The notes: generated by a model from the sequence alone, not told the origin. A DNA stretch of 64,000 nt from Neonectria sp. B-13 (GCA_002682825.1 NOKP01000004.1:2477607-2541606); one strand, 5' to 3'; shown: positions 8,472 through 20,649, numbered from the stretch's first letter. Numbers and translations: made by a program.

Positions 8472-11400
8472 ATGGCTATACTATTCATCGAATAGCTAGT
8501 ACTGCGGTGAAGATGTGAGTTTGCCTCAACCGAAACCGTAGATATTTTGGGTGGTGTTTGTTTTTGGGCGTGGCGGGGTGATCTTTGTCAGTTGGCCTCG
8601 TTGATGCATTGTCAATTGTTGCGCAACCGGCAGTCTGCCATAACCCACAGCAACGAACAGATCGATAATTAAACTGTAAAATGAGTTTTTACTATGAAAC
8701 TTGTCATAAGTAATACAGACAGCTGCAGTTTCTCGAGAGGGAAGGAAGGGGAGGGAAACGAAACCCCTGGACAAATGAGAACGCGGAATCAGCATTCATA
8801 CAAAATTTCTAACACACAGAAGACAGCATCTAGAATGCAGCAGTTTTGCAACAAATCTTCGATATATTTAGTCATATTAATGGATTAATTGACCAACTAA
8901 CATGCGGATTTCATCACTTCGTCGTCCAAAACTCCAATGTCGGCTCGGTGGAGTCGGACACAAGCCCAACTAAAATAGTCATACATCCTGGAAGTGAGCA
9001 GCACAAAAGCCTACACCCATGACAACAAGGTAATTGGCACAGAGGAACAACCGTTCCCATATAATCTAAAACAAGACATCACCCCTACTACCGAAATCCG
9101 ATGCTGCGAAGCTTATTTCAACGTCCCTAATAGGGCTCTGGGAGCAGATGTGCCGCGGAGATGCTGTTGGTAAGCGATGACAAAGTCCGGGGTCTGTAAA
9201 TAGGCACGCGTATGCCTGCACCTGTGGTGTGGCTCTTTTTCGTGTCCGCGCGGCTCCAATTTGCTTCCGGTAATAAGGCTCCATCATGAACCGTGGGACC
9301 GGGTCCTGCATCGACGTTTCGGTTCGTAGGGCTGAGGGGGAAGAAGGGAAAAGACGGCTTGGTCAAGAACGGAGGTGGACATGGCATCACATCATGCCTG
9401 CAGAGTAGTTGGAGGTGTGTAGATGGTCGATTTCAGATGCAAGATTCCGCATGCAGATAGAGTAACGGAGACACGCATTGACTACCCAATGCAGTGAGTG
9501 GGTGGACTATTAGGAACATGCGCTGTTAACACTTGGCTATGGATAGACTTGTCCCTGGAAGCTATCATAGTCTAGTAGTCATTGATGGTCCAAATACCCA
9601 AGCGTGGCCAGGGGAAATGTCAAGCTCTTCATCCTCAGCCTCTACAGCTCAGACGAACAATGAGAATCAGCCAAACTCATATATCACCGTTACACCTCTC
9701 TCGCACGAGTCAGGCCAAGTAAAGCTCCAATATCCCCATCACCATACTCACACTGGGGCGTCCACGCTTTTGAGGGAGAGAAAAAAAGCACGAGTGATAA
9801 AAGCATTGTTCCAGATGCCGAGGCTCGTGGGTGCTGTACCCGGCGGTCGAGGTGAGGAAAGCTCTTTTTCCTAGGTCTAAATCGACAAGCTAAAGCTTTC
9901 GTTCGCTAGCTACACGGAGGAGCGCAAAGCATCCCGTTCTTTGCCAGATTTGCGGCCTGTGCTTAGAGGCCATTCCGCCCTTCCCCCATGTCCGTTCGCT
10001 TGTTGGAGACTGCCCCCACCATCACAAGCGAACTTGTCGGGTCTTGCTTGCTTTCTTCCGAGATCCCTCCCATGTCAGTCTACCTTACGTGAACCTCCAC
10101 ATGTTACACATGCCGGGTGTTGTAACCGGAAAGGTGCGGACATGCGGAGCCCGGCGGCGCCGGGTGGAGAGTCTCCCCGGCCCATATCAAACATGCAAAA
10201 CTCCATGCCATCTCCACCAACGAACATCCACACCCCGTTACGGACCCTTGCATTTTCCACTTTAACCTGCCTGCAGGCGTTTTCACTACTACGTAGCTTG
10301 TGAGGCCCGTTGGTTCTTCTTCTCCTGAGCAACCGTCCTTGACCGAAGAAAGCATGCTCTGCGAAGGTCCCGGACCATGCCTGGGCTGCGATCAAAATGG
10401 GGTCCGTTTCCAAAAGCCGTTGATTACAATCTCCTTGGCACTGTCGAATCGCCAGGGGTGCGTCTATTTTCATCCGCCATTGGATATGACATTTCCGCGG
10501 GACCCTGAAGCAAGGAATGGATGGCAGTGTAACTGGCCGGGTTTCGTACCCGTCGCCTACCAGCCAGGCGACGGGTACGAAACCTGGTCCTGTAGACTAA
10601 CATTCGACTTCTTGGGCCGTCCTTGACGCTTCAGTGGCGCGATTGGTGCCCGTCTGGATCCCCCATCTCTGAAGCTGCTTGACCCATACAAGGAAAGACG
10701 ATGCGAGTTCCGTCTAGAGTCGCCGATGATGACGCTCCTCTCTAATTAGGGCGTGGTCCCAAGCTCGCAACCTCCACCCCACAGACGTCACCGACATAAT
10801 CGCTTCTGGCCAGTGACGGAGGATGCATCCGAAAAAAATGGCACTTGCAACAAGCCACCAAATCTACGCCAGCGCCGACCTGTCTCGTTCGGTCCGGGGG
10901 TTGCCCACGGCGCGCGTGGTTGGCGGGTTGGCGGGTTGGCGGATTCAGAAATAGAAGCTGCAATCTCAGCCGTACGTCTTGTGTGTGGGAATACATACTA
11001 TGTAACGGAAGCTGTATGTCGGGCATTATCTGTTGGCATAATCGCACCGCCGTTACGTTACCTATGCATCCATCCATCTTGTCGCCGTCGTGGCATCTGG
11101 CGTTGATTCGTCTAGCCCCCCCCCCCTAATGACGGACAAAAAGGCATACGGATAGGCAGACAGCCATGTCGTGCCAGTTTCGACACAAAAACAAGATGCG
11201 GCTGGCAGAAAAATGCCTTGCCAACCCGCAATTCCATCTGGTCTGGTCTGGTCTGGACTTCACCACGGCTTGCGTGAACCCTGCAGGGCTGATAACAAGC
11301 GCCTAGCTGTTCCCTCCACAGTGCGTGCTCCTCCTTCCCCTCATCACATCAAAAGACACACACTCCTCCGGCTTTTAAAGGGCGCAGAAGGTTGCAATGA

Positions 11401-14400
11401 GGGGAAAATTGCAATGATCTGGGAATGCAGCCAGATAACTTACATGCCTTAGCTCATGGGTATTTTTAGGAAATGGTTGTACCTTATCACTTGAGCAGAA
11501 CGATGGGAGCTATAATTGGCATCATGTTTCTGCATCGTTCCCGTCCATTCACTGGAATAGGTATAGGACAGCCAACCGGCTACGCCGACAATTAAAGGAA
11601 CGGGGGGATGTGTGAGATGGCCGTGATGATCTCGATCACACGATCAGCTACAGGCCGGATGATGGAGATGAGGAGGTTGCTGGGGGCAGGCAGAGCGGGA
11701 TGGTGCCCTGGGAGCACAAGTGATGCACAAACAATGCACCGCCCGAGCATTTTGTTGGAACTTGGAGGGGATTCTTGGGTGTGAGTCGGCGTCCACTACC
11801 CAGTATCCAACCATAGCCCTCACCATCCCACCATCCGTTGTTACCGGATCTACACTACAGCTACAGCACATAACTACCCAGCCAGTTTGGTGGTAGCGTG
11901 CGCCCTTTGCTGGACTAGTTGGCGGGTGCAAAGTCGGACGTAGTGCGCGTTACGGGTTCGTCGCGTGGGCGAATAGACGCGTGAGTGGTGTTACGATTTG
12001 TTTGCTGGTCGGCTCGGGGTCCAAAGAAGCATGGAAAGGACCGTTAACCTTAATTTTATGAAAATCATTACAGGGAGGGGGAGGGAGCAAGACGATTTCT
12101 ATCCTGGTCACTTTCGTCACCATTCCAGCTAAGGTGTGTTTGCAGTTGCCCCTCTCCGCCCGCGTATTTGCCTACCACCTGTTTAGATGTACATAGTAGT
12201 ATCAGTAAAAACAGTTCTTACGAAGCAGACCGTTATCTTCCTCTTGCATCTGCGCCTTAGATTATTCATTTATTCAATCCCCCATCCTTGTTGAACCTGC
12301 CCAATTGGTGCCTGAAAACCCATCGTAGGGCTGATGATGAACGGACGGAGTGTGTTCCTATTGGCAGCTGCGCCTCAGGCCTCCGTCTCCGTGTTGCCCG
12401 TTTCGGCATGTCTCGTCGGTCGAGAGCAGACGACGGGGCGGCGGAAAGACAAGGCGAGTGACTGCCGGGGATGGAACGGGAAGGTTACATCTGAGACGGG
12501 ATCGTCCAGAAACCCTGCCACTTACTATGTATTATATGGAGGTGGGTATTACAATGTTAGTCAAGTGGTAAAAGTAGTAGCCTCGCTTTGGCCTGTTCAA
12601 CACCAACACGGGCAACCCGTCACTTACTGCCTAAGAAGACGGCATTGCGCGCTGAGACAACAACACTAATCAAAGACGCTTTTGTTCCAGAATCTTCCTG
12701 GCAGAGCCACACAGCGGATCTAGCTTGCGAGGCGTTGCCGCAGCTTGGTGCGTCGTGGGCTCTTACCACTTGCAACTTGGTTGGTGGAGGAAAGGCCGGC
12801 AAGGCTGTTAGTCCAAGCCAGACAGCAATCCCCCTCCACATTTGCTAACCGTGTTAGCTCGCCGGCGTGGGGAGCCCCAAGGCAGGTTTCCATCGAGAAG
12901 GGTCACGCGTTATGAAGCAGGGACTGGTGCACAGTACAGTGACCTATTCACAGAGAGCCGTGGCGGCGTCGTAGCAGAGAGCAGAGATGGATGCAGTTCC
13001 GTCCAGCCACAAGGGCCACCACACCTCCATCAGGATGTCCCAGAAATGGGCACCTCTGCGTACTTGGTACGAATATCCGGGCATTTCAACCGAGTGCCTG
13101 GATCTCTTCCCTCCCAGCGCCCAGGTTAGCCCACCACTACCATTTCCCCTCTGAGCCCGGCACGCGCGATCCGGGCCTCAGTTGCGCAAGGGGACCAGAA
13201 CCAGGGTCGGGGGGTGGAAAGCTCATGGACAGGGGGAGCTCTACCGTCTTTAACGAGCTAGAAAGTCAGCGACACCACCACCATGTCCTCAAGTGGCGCC
13301 CGGGGTTCTTGCGAGGGGATATCCAGACGGTTGAGATGTGAATACTGTGAATACAACCCGTGCAGGTCCCCGCCATGAGAGGAAGGGTGGGTGTCGCCAT
13401 CACCTGGCCTGGGCGCGAGAGCATGTACTGTACATATATGTCTCAGCACATAAGAATTAAGAAATCCAGAATTAAACGTCATGGCATATTCGTGCAGTCA
13501 GACATCGACCAATACTCCGCCTACCAACGACGAGAAAAAAACGCCGCTTGTTTCACTGGCGCCGCTTTGGCGCGGTTTTGCTTGTCGTATATCTCGGTTT
13601 CGGGGCATCGCGCCAGCTCGTTCCGTAGGTGCCGGAGATGGCGCGAACTTCTCTGACCTCCGTCTGGGCCGCTTTTTCACACAGCTCGGTCAGTGACAAG
13701 TCGGAGGTTGCCCTCTCACGATCCGGGCGCCGCCACGCTCGGGAATCTCTATGTTTGGCTTGGGGCGACGCGTGCAAAGGATACATTCCGCCACACACTT
13801 GTGTATCCTCACTTTGACTCTACTTTTCTTAGCCCTCCAAAAGGCCGTCGTCGATGTTGACGCACGCAAGCTAATCAAAGGCCGCACCCCCCTCCCTGAA
13901 GGCTGAGAGTGATGCCTGTGACGTTGACTCTCGACGTGGGCGCATACGTACCGCTCTGCCTGTCTAAGGCTTCGTCTTGTCTCGGGCAAGACGAGTCCAG
14001 ATGACTCTTCTTCTTCTGCTTCTGGGATGACTCTATTCAGGTGCATGTGTGGCTGGTGACGGCTGACCGATGACTGGTGAACTGACTCCTCCTCCGCGTC
14101 TCCCGTCCACGTCGTCTCCCCTTCCCACGTCGACATGCTCGGGACAGGACAATGCTTGCTTGGTTCAGCCGCTTCACCCCGCGATGTAACTACACGCAGG
14201 CAGTCCATTCCACGCTTCATACGCACACGCTCACGCTTCATGCTCAGGAAGCTGGCAGGGCGCAAGGCTGCTGAGGACCGCCCACATCCCAGCCGGCTTC
14301 CAGCACGTTGACAGGCTGAAGCAAAGCCGTGAATCCTGCAAGTAGCTCTCTAGTAGACGACGGCGGTGGCTGATGCTTGCTTGCACCCCCACTTGCTCGA

Positions 14401-15474
14401 CTCACTCACTCACTGGACTCTTCTTCACTCAACTTGTGACTGTTGGACACAACTTCGCACTCGGCTTCTCACCCCCTGTTCCGTCCCAATTCCCACGCAC
14501 ACACCCATCTACCATCGCTGATGAGGATCCCAAAATTCTCCATTCCCCATTTTCCCCGTGCCTCGTTCCCCGTAATTCTCCAACTCACTAATAAACGACA
14601 TTCGGTTGTAAGCCTGTTCCCTCCCTGCAGGCCAGGTCCCTACCTACTCCTTCTGGCCTGTGCCCAGGGCTGAAAGTGAGAGGGTCCCTTGCACCAGGCA
14701 AAGACCAAAGACGGTGCAGGGGAGGACGACGCCATGGAGAAGAAGCGTCAAGGGGAGGGGGGTGCGTAGCACATAGAACCACATCCCCCATTAAACCAAC
14801 ACCCAATTCATCATCTTGTATTCGAACCTCCTCTCACGCTCTCTCTCCGACTCTGCCTCTCGTCTTGGTCATCGTTCTCTTTCTGGCCCCAGGTTCTCTG
14901 CGTCGTCCAGTCTAATCCCATCTTCAGACACCTCCCTCGAGTCTGCCCTACCGGGCGCCTTTGCCAGGGCCCCCCGTTTTAGGAACCGCCTCCTCCCCGG
15001 CCCCGGCCGACTGACACGGACTTTGCAGATCCACTGCCGCATGGCTGTCCAACCTTTGGATTCCGTCTGGCTCGGGGGCGGGTACGTGCCTGGCCTCTCA
15101 TGTATATGCACTGCTCCGCCATAAACCATATCAATCCCCTTGCGGCGTCGTCCTCGTCGTTGTGGTTGTTCGTTGGTTACAAGTCGTGACGGCTACTGTC
15201 CCTTTGGTCTGTTGGGAACTCAAGCACCAGCAACGGCCCCCGGACTCGCCTCGACCTCTTTTCATACACTCCAACTGGTCATCCGCATCTTCAGCCTCAG
15301 CCTCAGTTCGGTTTCACTTCCGCCAACTACTCAAACCAAATTAGAAAACACCATTGTTCTGCGTATAAGACTCGATTCTCCCCACTAGCACTTGAAACCC
15401 CCTCCACCCATCAACCACACCACACCACAGCGAGCCATCACACGGGGGTTCTATGCAGCGTCTTTCGCCAGTAG
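8472..15474. other. Long region without a convincing protein gene
   Basis: Seven kilobases hold only short, overlapping open frames with no domain, signal or conserved pattern on either strand. The last 1-2 kb before the bZIP gene is rich in C and T, as long fungal 5' leaders are. Specific features are the hairpin at 10540-10584 and an 11-nt C run at about 11116. A non-coding RNA or small orphan genes cannot be excluded. Confidence 0.4.
10540..10584. repeat. Perfect 19-bp inverted repeat with 7-nt loop
   Basis: The left arm 10540-10558 (GGTTTCGTACCCGTCGCCT) is the exact reverse complement of the right arm 10566-10584, with loop ACCAGCC. Beyond one mismatch or wobble the stem can extend by about two pairs. 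It would form a very stable RNA or DNA hairpin. It is not next to any recognised gene end. Confidence 0.9.
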
Positions 15475-16296
15475 ATGTCCTCTCTCAAACCATCTCCTAG
15501 CACCAAATCTCTCCCAGTGATACGCATACAAAGCGCGTCCCCCGGTATCCCGGAACAAGAACCACCCAGCCGCCAGAAACAACAAGGCCCGTCGGCCGGA
15601 CTTACACCACGCCGCACCAGATCACTACCGTCAGGGGCCCGCTCTAGTCATCAACGACACAAGAGAAAACGATCCGCATCTTCAGAACTCCTGGAAACAC
15701 CAGAACAACATCCCAAGATGTCTTCCGGCAGTTCAAGACACAGCTCCGGCAGCCCCCGCAAGCAGAGTTCCTCGTCTTCCAAGAAGTCCAAGTCTAGTCC
15801 CAAGGACCTAGACTGGGCAGAAATCACAGACCCGGAGGAACGTCGACGAATACAGAACCGCATTGCCCAACGCAAGTTCCGTAAGTTCCCTTTCCTCCTC
15901 GCCCTGAAAAGAAACCCCCCTTTAGCTAACGCAGAGCGTCCAGGAGACAAGGCCCGGGAAGCCAAGGAACGGGCAGAGCGAGACTCTCGGAACCAAGAGT
16001 ATGCCGGCAACAGCTATCGAATTCCGTCTCCCAGCGACTTCGGCACCGAAGATCCTGAGGGGCTGCCTTGGGGGAGCGTCAACTTTGCACACGTCGTGAC
16101 GCGAGGCCAAGAGACGACGAGCCGGCGGAGCAGCGCTCGAGAAACCCACATCGGGGACGAAGCATCCGCCACCGTGCCATACGGGGTGTCCTACGGGACG
16201 CCATGGGCACAGACGAGCTACGGCGGGAGCAGCGGCGGTGATGAAGTTTACTACGACGAACAGTTTTTGTACGACCCGACCGCACAAGGCCGATGA
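15475..16296 (+). CDS. bZIP protein with Yap/Pap1-type basic region and no clear leucine zipper
   Basis: Two exons (15475-15880 and 15944-16296) are joined across an intron with GTAAGT donor, GCTAAC branch site and CAG acceptor, giving 252 residues. The N-terminal 110 residues are rich in Ser, Pro, Lys and Arg and probably disordered. The basic region reads DPEERRRIQNRIAQRKFRDK, with the N-x-x-A-Q-x-x-F-R signature of the fungal Yap/Pap1 bZIP group. The exon junction falls inside it, after KF. What follows, AREAKERAERDSRNQEYAGN, has no leucine heptads, so dimerisation is unusual or absent. The C-terminus is rich in Gly, Ser and Tyr. The gene is likely nuclear and DNA-binding; its targets are unknown. 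The 63-nt intron contains no in-frame stop (see findings). Confidence 0.82.
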   Translation: MSSLKPSPSTKSLPVIRIQSASPGIPEQEPPSRQKQQGPSAGLTPRRTRSLPSGARSSHQRHKRKRSASSELLETPEQHPKMSSGSSRHSSGSPRKQSSSSSKKSKSSPKDLDWAEITDPEERRRIQNRIAQRKFRKFPFLLALKRNPPLANAERPGDKAREAKERAERDSRNQEYAGNSYRIPSPSDFGTEDPEGLPWGSVNFAHVVTRGQETTSRRSSARETHIGDEASATVPYGVSYGTPWAQTSYGGSSGGDEVYYDEQFLYDPTAQGR

Positions 16297-17018
16297 TGTT
16301 GGGGCCGCTGCAACTTGGAGAGTAAGTCAAGGGGACATCTTCTTGCATAAGAAACATCAAATATTTGTTACAGTATTACTAACTACTTGCAGCTGTTCCG
16401 AGAAAAATGCGGTAGTCTTGGTGTACCGTGTGATGTTTTATCACCGTTTTCGATCTGTATTCAAGTCTTTGTCACTTTGTTATACCCCGCTCGCTCACGA
16501 AGTTTGGATGCTCGGCATCTTCTACAACGAGATGATGAAATCTTTTCTTTCTTTTCCTTCTCCTCTCTTCGCTTCTTTCATTTCGTTTCTTGTGACCACA
16601 CATGGGATGGTGCACAATAACAATAGGGCCTTTTCCCCCTCATTTATCTTTGTCATTAGAGGCAACACTTTGAAGGAATATATGGTGACTTGGGGCTTTT
16701 CCTCTCTGACTATAGATGTCATGTTATGTCGTATTTGGGGGAAGGCGTTGGAACATCCGGTGGGTTGGGGAAACCCCCCCTAAGCACGTGCACACACGCA
16801 CACACACGAACTACTACGTTCAGAATACGAATAAAGATGAGACTTGAAAGGACTCGGCGACGGGCGGTGCCCTCCATTGTGATGTGATGCTTTGCCAAGT
16901 TGTCGATCTGAGCCAGAATGGTCTGTGGGCATGTCTCGGCAAGTGGGCCCGTTGGTACATACTTAACAGTGGTTGCTCGCGTCTCGTCTACCGATGCTTG
17001 ATGATTTTCATCAAGGGG

Positions 17019-17073
17019 TCCTGGAGAGATCCTGGAGAGATCCTGGAGAGCTCCTGGAGAGCTCCTGGAGGAC
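17019..17073. repeat. 11-bp tandem repeat, about 5 copies
   Basis: Unit TCCTGGAGAGA or TCCTGGAGAGC, head to tail. The last copy is altered. Confidence 0.85.
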
Positions 17074-17901
17074 AGTGAAGATATTCAAGTGATTACATCG
17101 GTTAGTATTCACTCTCCTTGCTTGCTTCGTGATGTTCTCAAGTAAAAGACCAGATTGCCGTAACCCAAGTGTACTTCGTGTCGTGGTGGGTGGGTTGTGG
17201 AAAGAGACGTATCATTATTCTCTAGTATAAATAGTATAGTAGGTACATACATTATGCTCGCACGCCCTGCATTCCAGATACGTCACTCACCACCCCGAAC
17301 AGCTCGGAGGTGTCGACTGCCTCCACGGCCCGGCAGAGGCTCAGAGTACCGGCGAAGCGAGACATGGGCAGGCTTGTAGGTTTTGCCCTAGGCCCAACAG
17401 AGCAATAATAAGACGGACTCCCCGATATTAGGGCGATGGATGCTACAGAGCAAGTCCTAGTTAAAGACGCCTCGCCTTATTGTAGCGACGCAACAGGCTG
17501 TGGCCCTTCGCACAACGGAACAAAGACACAACATAGCGGAAAGAGAGTCGGAAGTTGAGGGAATAACGTCTATCTTTCCCGTGCCTCGGTATCTGTGTCC
17601 GGCTGCCTACGGGTCCCTGGCGGCAAGGCAGAATCGACGGGAATCCACCAGCCCTACTACGAATGCTGGACCAGTCGCACTGTCGAGTTCAACGCCAGTG
17701 CACTCTCTCTACTGCGCCTGTTCCGCTCTCTCACTTCACGATGTCACCTCCCACCAACACCAGAGTGGAAAGAGGAGCCACCGCCCAAGAGCATGACGAA
17801 CACATAAGCTGGTTGGTGCGAGTTGAAAGTACATAGCGGCGGCCGACCCTGGAGGAGCCACGCAGCGGAGAAAATTCAAATCGCACACCAGAGTGTTTAG
17901 A

Positions 17902-17976
17902 CATGAGACACATGAGATACATGAGATACACGAGATACACGAGATACACGAGATACACGAGGTACTCGGGATACTA
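17902..17976. repeat. 10-bp tandem repeat, about 7 copies
   Basis: Unit GAGATACACG with early copies reading CATGAGATAC. Copies at the two edges carry more differences than the central ones, as usual for a slippage-grown minisatellite. Confidence 0.85.
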
Positions 17977-18654
17977 AATACTTCACGCTTTGGTTACTGA
18001 GAACAACAGGACGGAGAATTGACAATCCTTTACCTTCTCAGCCACATGACTGGCTGACTAGAGTCTGAAATTGCCTTCTAAGTAATTCGATGCCCGCCCG
18101 TACTTAGTTACCGATTCACCATTCAAACATTTTGGATCCATTTGGATTGAAAACCGCACCTTCACGAGATCCCTGAGGCAGAAACACCACGATCAAAGTA
18201 TCTACAGGCAGGTGCCAACGACACGGGTGTTTGGCAACTGCCACCGCCACCGTCCAGTGCGGAATGCCTTAGCTGAACGTGGAGAAGCCCCACCAATGCC
18301 CAAACAGGCAACGCACCTTCAGCCTTCAGGCAAGCGCCCGGCCCCGCTCTGACCCCTGCTGCCGCTGCCCGTTCCTTCCCAGTTCCCAGTTCCCACGCGC
18401 ATGGTCCGTGAATCCACACACACGCCCACACGCCCACCACTCCGAGTCACCGACGCCCACCCTCACCGCCCGGCAGAAAAAGATGCGATTGTCCTCCAGC
18501 ATCACCAAGCCATCACTGCATCATGCGATGCTTCACCATTGAAACTTCACACGCCCCCCCAAACAGCCCACCCCCTAAGCTCCCCTCAATTCTGTTTCTT
18601 CCCACCCTTAATTGCCCTCATCCTCAAGGCTGTCTGCCTTGAATCTCGTACGCC

Positions 18655-19840
18655 ATGTCGCCGGCTACGCCTCCTGGTGATTCGAAGAACCCTGACCAGG
18701 TGAAGTCTGAGAAACCGAGACCGAAGCGGGATAACAAGCTCAAGACCGAGAAGCGCAACGAGAAGCGCAATGCTAAGGCAGAGCTCAAACGCACGCGCAA
18801 GGCGAGCCTGAAGGGCAAGCTCACCGACGAGCTAAAGGCCGACATGAAATCCAAGCAGCTGGAGATCAATCAGCCCGCCAAGCTCGAGAGGAAAAAGAAA
18901 CGCCTGTTGCAACGATCCCAGACTCTTCAGAAGAAGGCCCAGAAATTGCTGGCCGATGCGAAAAAGGCTGCTGCCCAGTACCAGCAGTTAGTTGATGCTG
19001 AAGTGGGTACAGCCATACAGAGTCAGCTCTTGTGTGGACGTTCCTGTGCTGACTTTGATCGATCAGAAAAAAAAGGGTGCCAAGGCTAGCTCGGGCTCGG
19101 ACTCGAGCGAGGAGAATGATAGCGATACATCCGACACCTCCTCTGAGAGCGAATCCGACGCCGAGCCTGAAACCAAGGACGATGCCCCAGTGACCAAGCC
19201 TACCATGGATGAGGTCCCTGCCGATGTTCCCGCCGACGAGATTCTGCTGAAGCAGCGCCGTTTGAGCAACGCGTCCCACGCCGAGTCTCGACCGACGATT
19301 GATCTCAAAAAGTCCAAGAAGGACAAGAAGGCCAAGAAGACCCCCGCTTCCGATGCCGATGAGGAGACCGCACCTAAGAGCAAGACGAAAAAGTCGAAAA
19401 AGGCAAAGGTAGACCAAGAAGAGGAAGAGGAACCTTCTAGTGTTGAGTCCGACGTCGACGTGCCCGAAAAGAAAGCCAAGAAGGCGGAGAAGGCGGAGAA
19501 AAAGCGCAAACGCGCCGCCGATGCGATCGAGGCACCCACCACTGAGGAGCCCTCCACGAAGAAGGACAAGAAGCGCAAAGACAAAAAGGCGGCAGACGCA
19601 GAATCCGCACCTGTTGAGGCGGAGAAATGGCAGGTCGATGACCTTGAAGGAGGATCTGCGCGACAAGCAAAGTTCATGCGCCTCTTGGGTGGCAAGAAAG
19701 CCGGTGCGCCTGTGGTGTCGAGCGCTTCTAAGGGCAAGACTGATTCGACCAAGGCCGAGGCGGAGATCCAACGACAGTTCGAGCTCGGCATGAAGATGAA
19801 GAACGAGGCCGGGAGCAAGCGCCGCGGCCTAGGCGCATAG
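18655..19840 (+). CDS. KNOP1-like lysine-rich nucleolar protein with C-terminal SMAP-type domain
   Basis: Two exons (18655-19002 and 19067-19840) flank a 64-nt intron with GTGGGT donor and GATCAG acceptor, giving 373 residues. The first 115 residues are Lys/Arg-rich and helical. The middle alternates acidic Ser/Glu/Asp tracts with KKSKKDKKAKK-type basic clusters that look like nuclear and nucleolar signals. The C-terminal 75 residues carry the conserved block EKWQVDDLEGGSARQAKFMRLLGGKK, then a conserved ...QRQFELGMKMKNEA helix and a KRRGLG end. This matches the small-acidic-protein-like domain of KNOP1-type proteins. The likely role is in the nucleolus and ribosome biogenesis; the exact activity is not known. 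The 5' exon ATG has a good context (CGCCATGTC). Confidence 0.8.
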
Positions 19841-20247
19841 AGATTACATGGCAACGTATCTCGGGAGCAGGAAGCCTTGCTTAGGATCGAAATTTCTCAC
19901 ACGGTTCGCGGCACGGCGTCAGGTAGAACAAAAGTAACAGAAACCCCCTGGTTTGATTTTTTTTTCATTTGGCGGTTCTTTTTTTCTCAAAAGAGCCCGA
20001 TTATGTCCATGCCGTTATTGCGCCGGTGTTCCACAAGTTCCATGATATCTAGAAAAGCTCCAGTCAACGCTGAAGCACGATCCGCCCTCCCACTCCCGCT
20101 GCCATCGTGTAAGTAGCAGCAACATTTCGCTCGTTCTAAACGAGCAACAACTCAGGTCCCATCCCTTCATTCGAGCCTCCGACGCTCCCAGGTGTGTAAG
20201 AAGCGTATGTGTGTGCGGTTGTGGTACAGTTGTTTGGTGGTGTAAAT
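19841..20247. other. Intergenic, convergent 3' ends
   Basis: This is the space between the KNOP1-like gene (plus) and RAMP4 (minus). T-rich runs near 19955-19990 are the only feature seen. Confidence 0.5.
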
Positions 20248-20649
20248 TTAGCTGAAGAATTTCGCCATGACCTCGAAGACCAGGCCGCCGAAGATGATGA
20301 AGCCGAGGAGAACTGAAAGGGACAGGTGTTAGATCGATGCGCTCATGTGACAGGGATAGCCACGAGCATGTGGCACAAGGGATGAGAGGGAGTGAAAGGA
20401 GGCCGACGTACCGAGCCAGAAGATGGAGATGGGCGACTTGGTCACCTTCTCAACGCGCTTCTTTACTTGCTCCTCGGACTTGCCCATGCGGGTCTCGTTG
20501 TCCTTGGCGAACTTTGCGTTGCGGCGTCGCTGCTCGGGAGTTTGCGCCTGTTGAAACAGAAAGCTGCGGTTAGCTTCATCGTCGTCTATTTCACGGTTGG
20601 GTCTGTGGAGAATCCCAGCAGTAGTAGGGATAGAAGCTTAGCTCACCAT
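20248..20649 (-). CDS. YSY6: RAMP4/SERP1-family ER membrane protein (Ysy6-like)
   Basis: Three coding exons on the minus strand encode 67 residues: 20647-20649 (ATG only), 20412-20547 and 20248-20312. The protein reads MAQTPEQRRRNAKFAKDN, then RMGKSEEQVKKR, then a single C-terminal membrane segment SIFWLVLLGFIIFGGLVFEV. This is the full RAMP4/SERP1/Ysy6 pattern of a small tail-anchored protein. The family associates with the Sec61 translocon and helps membrane proteins under ER stress. The donor right after the ATG (ATG|GTGAGC) makes a three-nucleotide coding first exon. Both other junctions have standard GT-AG ends and keep the frame. The gene is too short and too split to show as one open frame. 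Confidence 0.93.

Larger units (their letters stand above)
16297..18654. other. Intergenic with two minisatellites
   Basis: No open frame here is supported. The stretch contains the 11-bp repeat at 17019-17073 and the 10-bp repeat at 17902-17976, plus a short CA-rich run near 16790. The last part should contain the promoter and 5' UTR of the KNOP1-like gene. Confidence 0.45.

Noticed and set aside
13690..14265. Minus-strand frame of about 191 codons
   Set aside because: It has no domain or signal and no splice neighbours; it looks like a chance frame in GC-rich upstream DNA.
17902..17976. Regular short repeats that could suggest a CRISPR-like array
   Set aside because: The copies are contiguous 10-bp units without spacers, so they form a simple minisatellite; the genome is also fungal.
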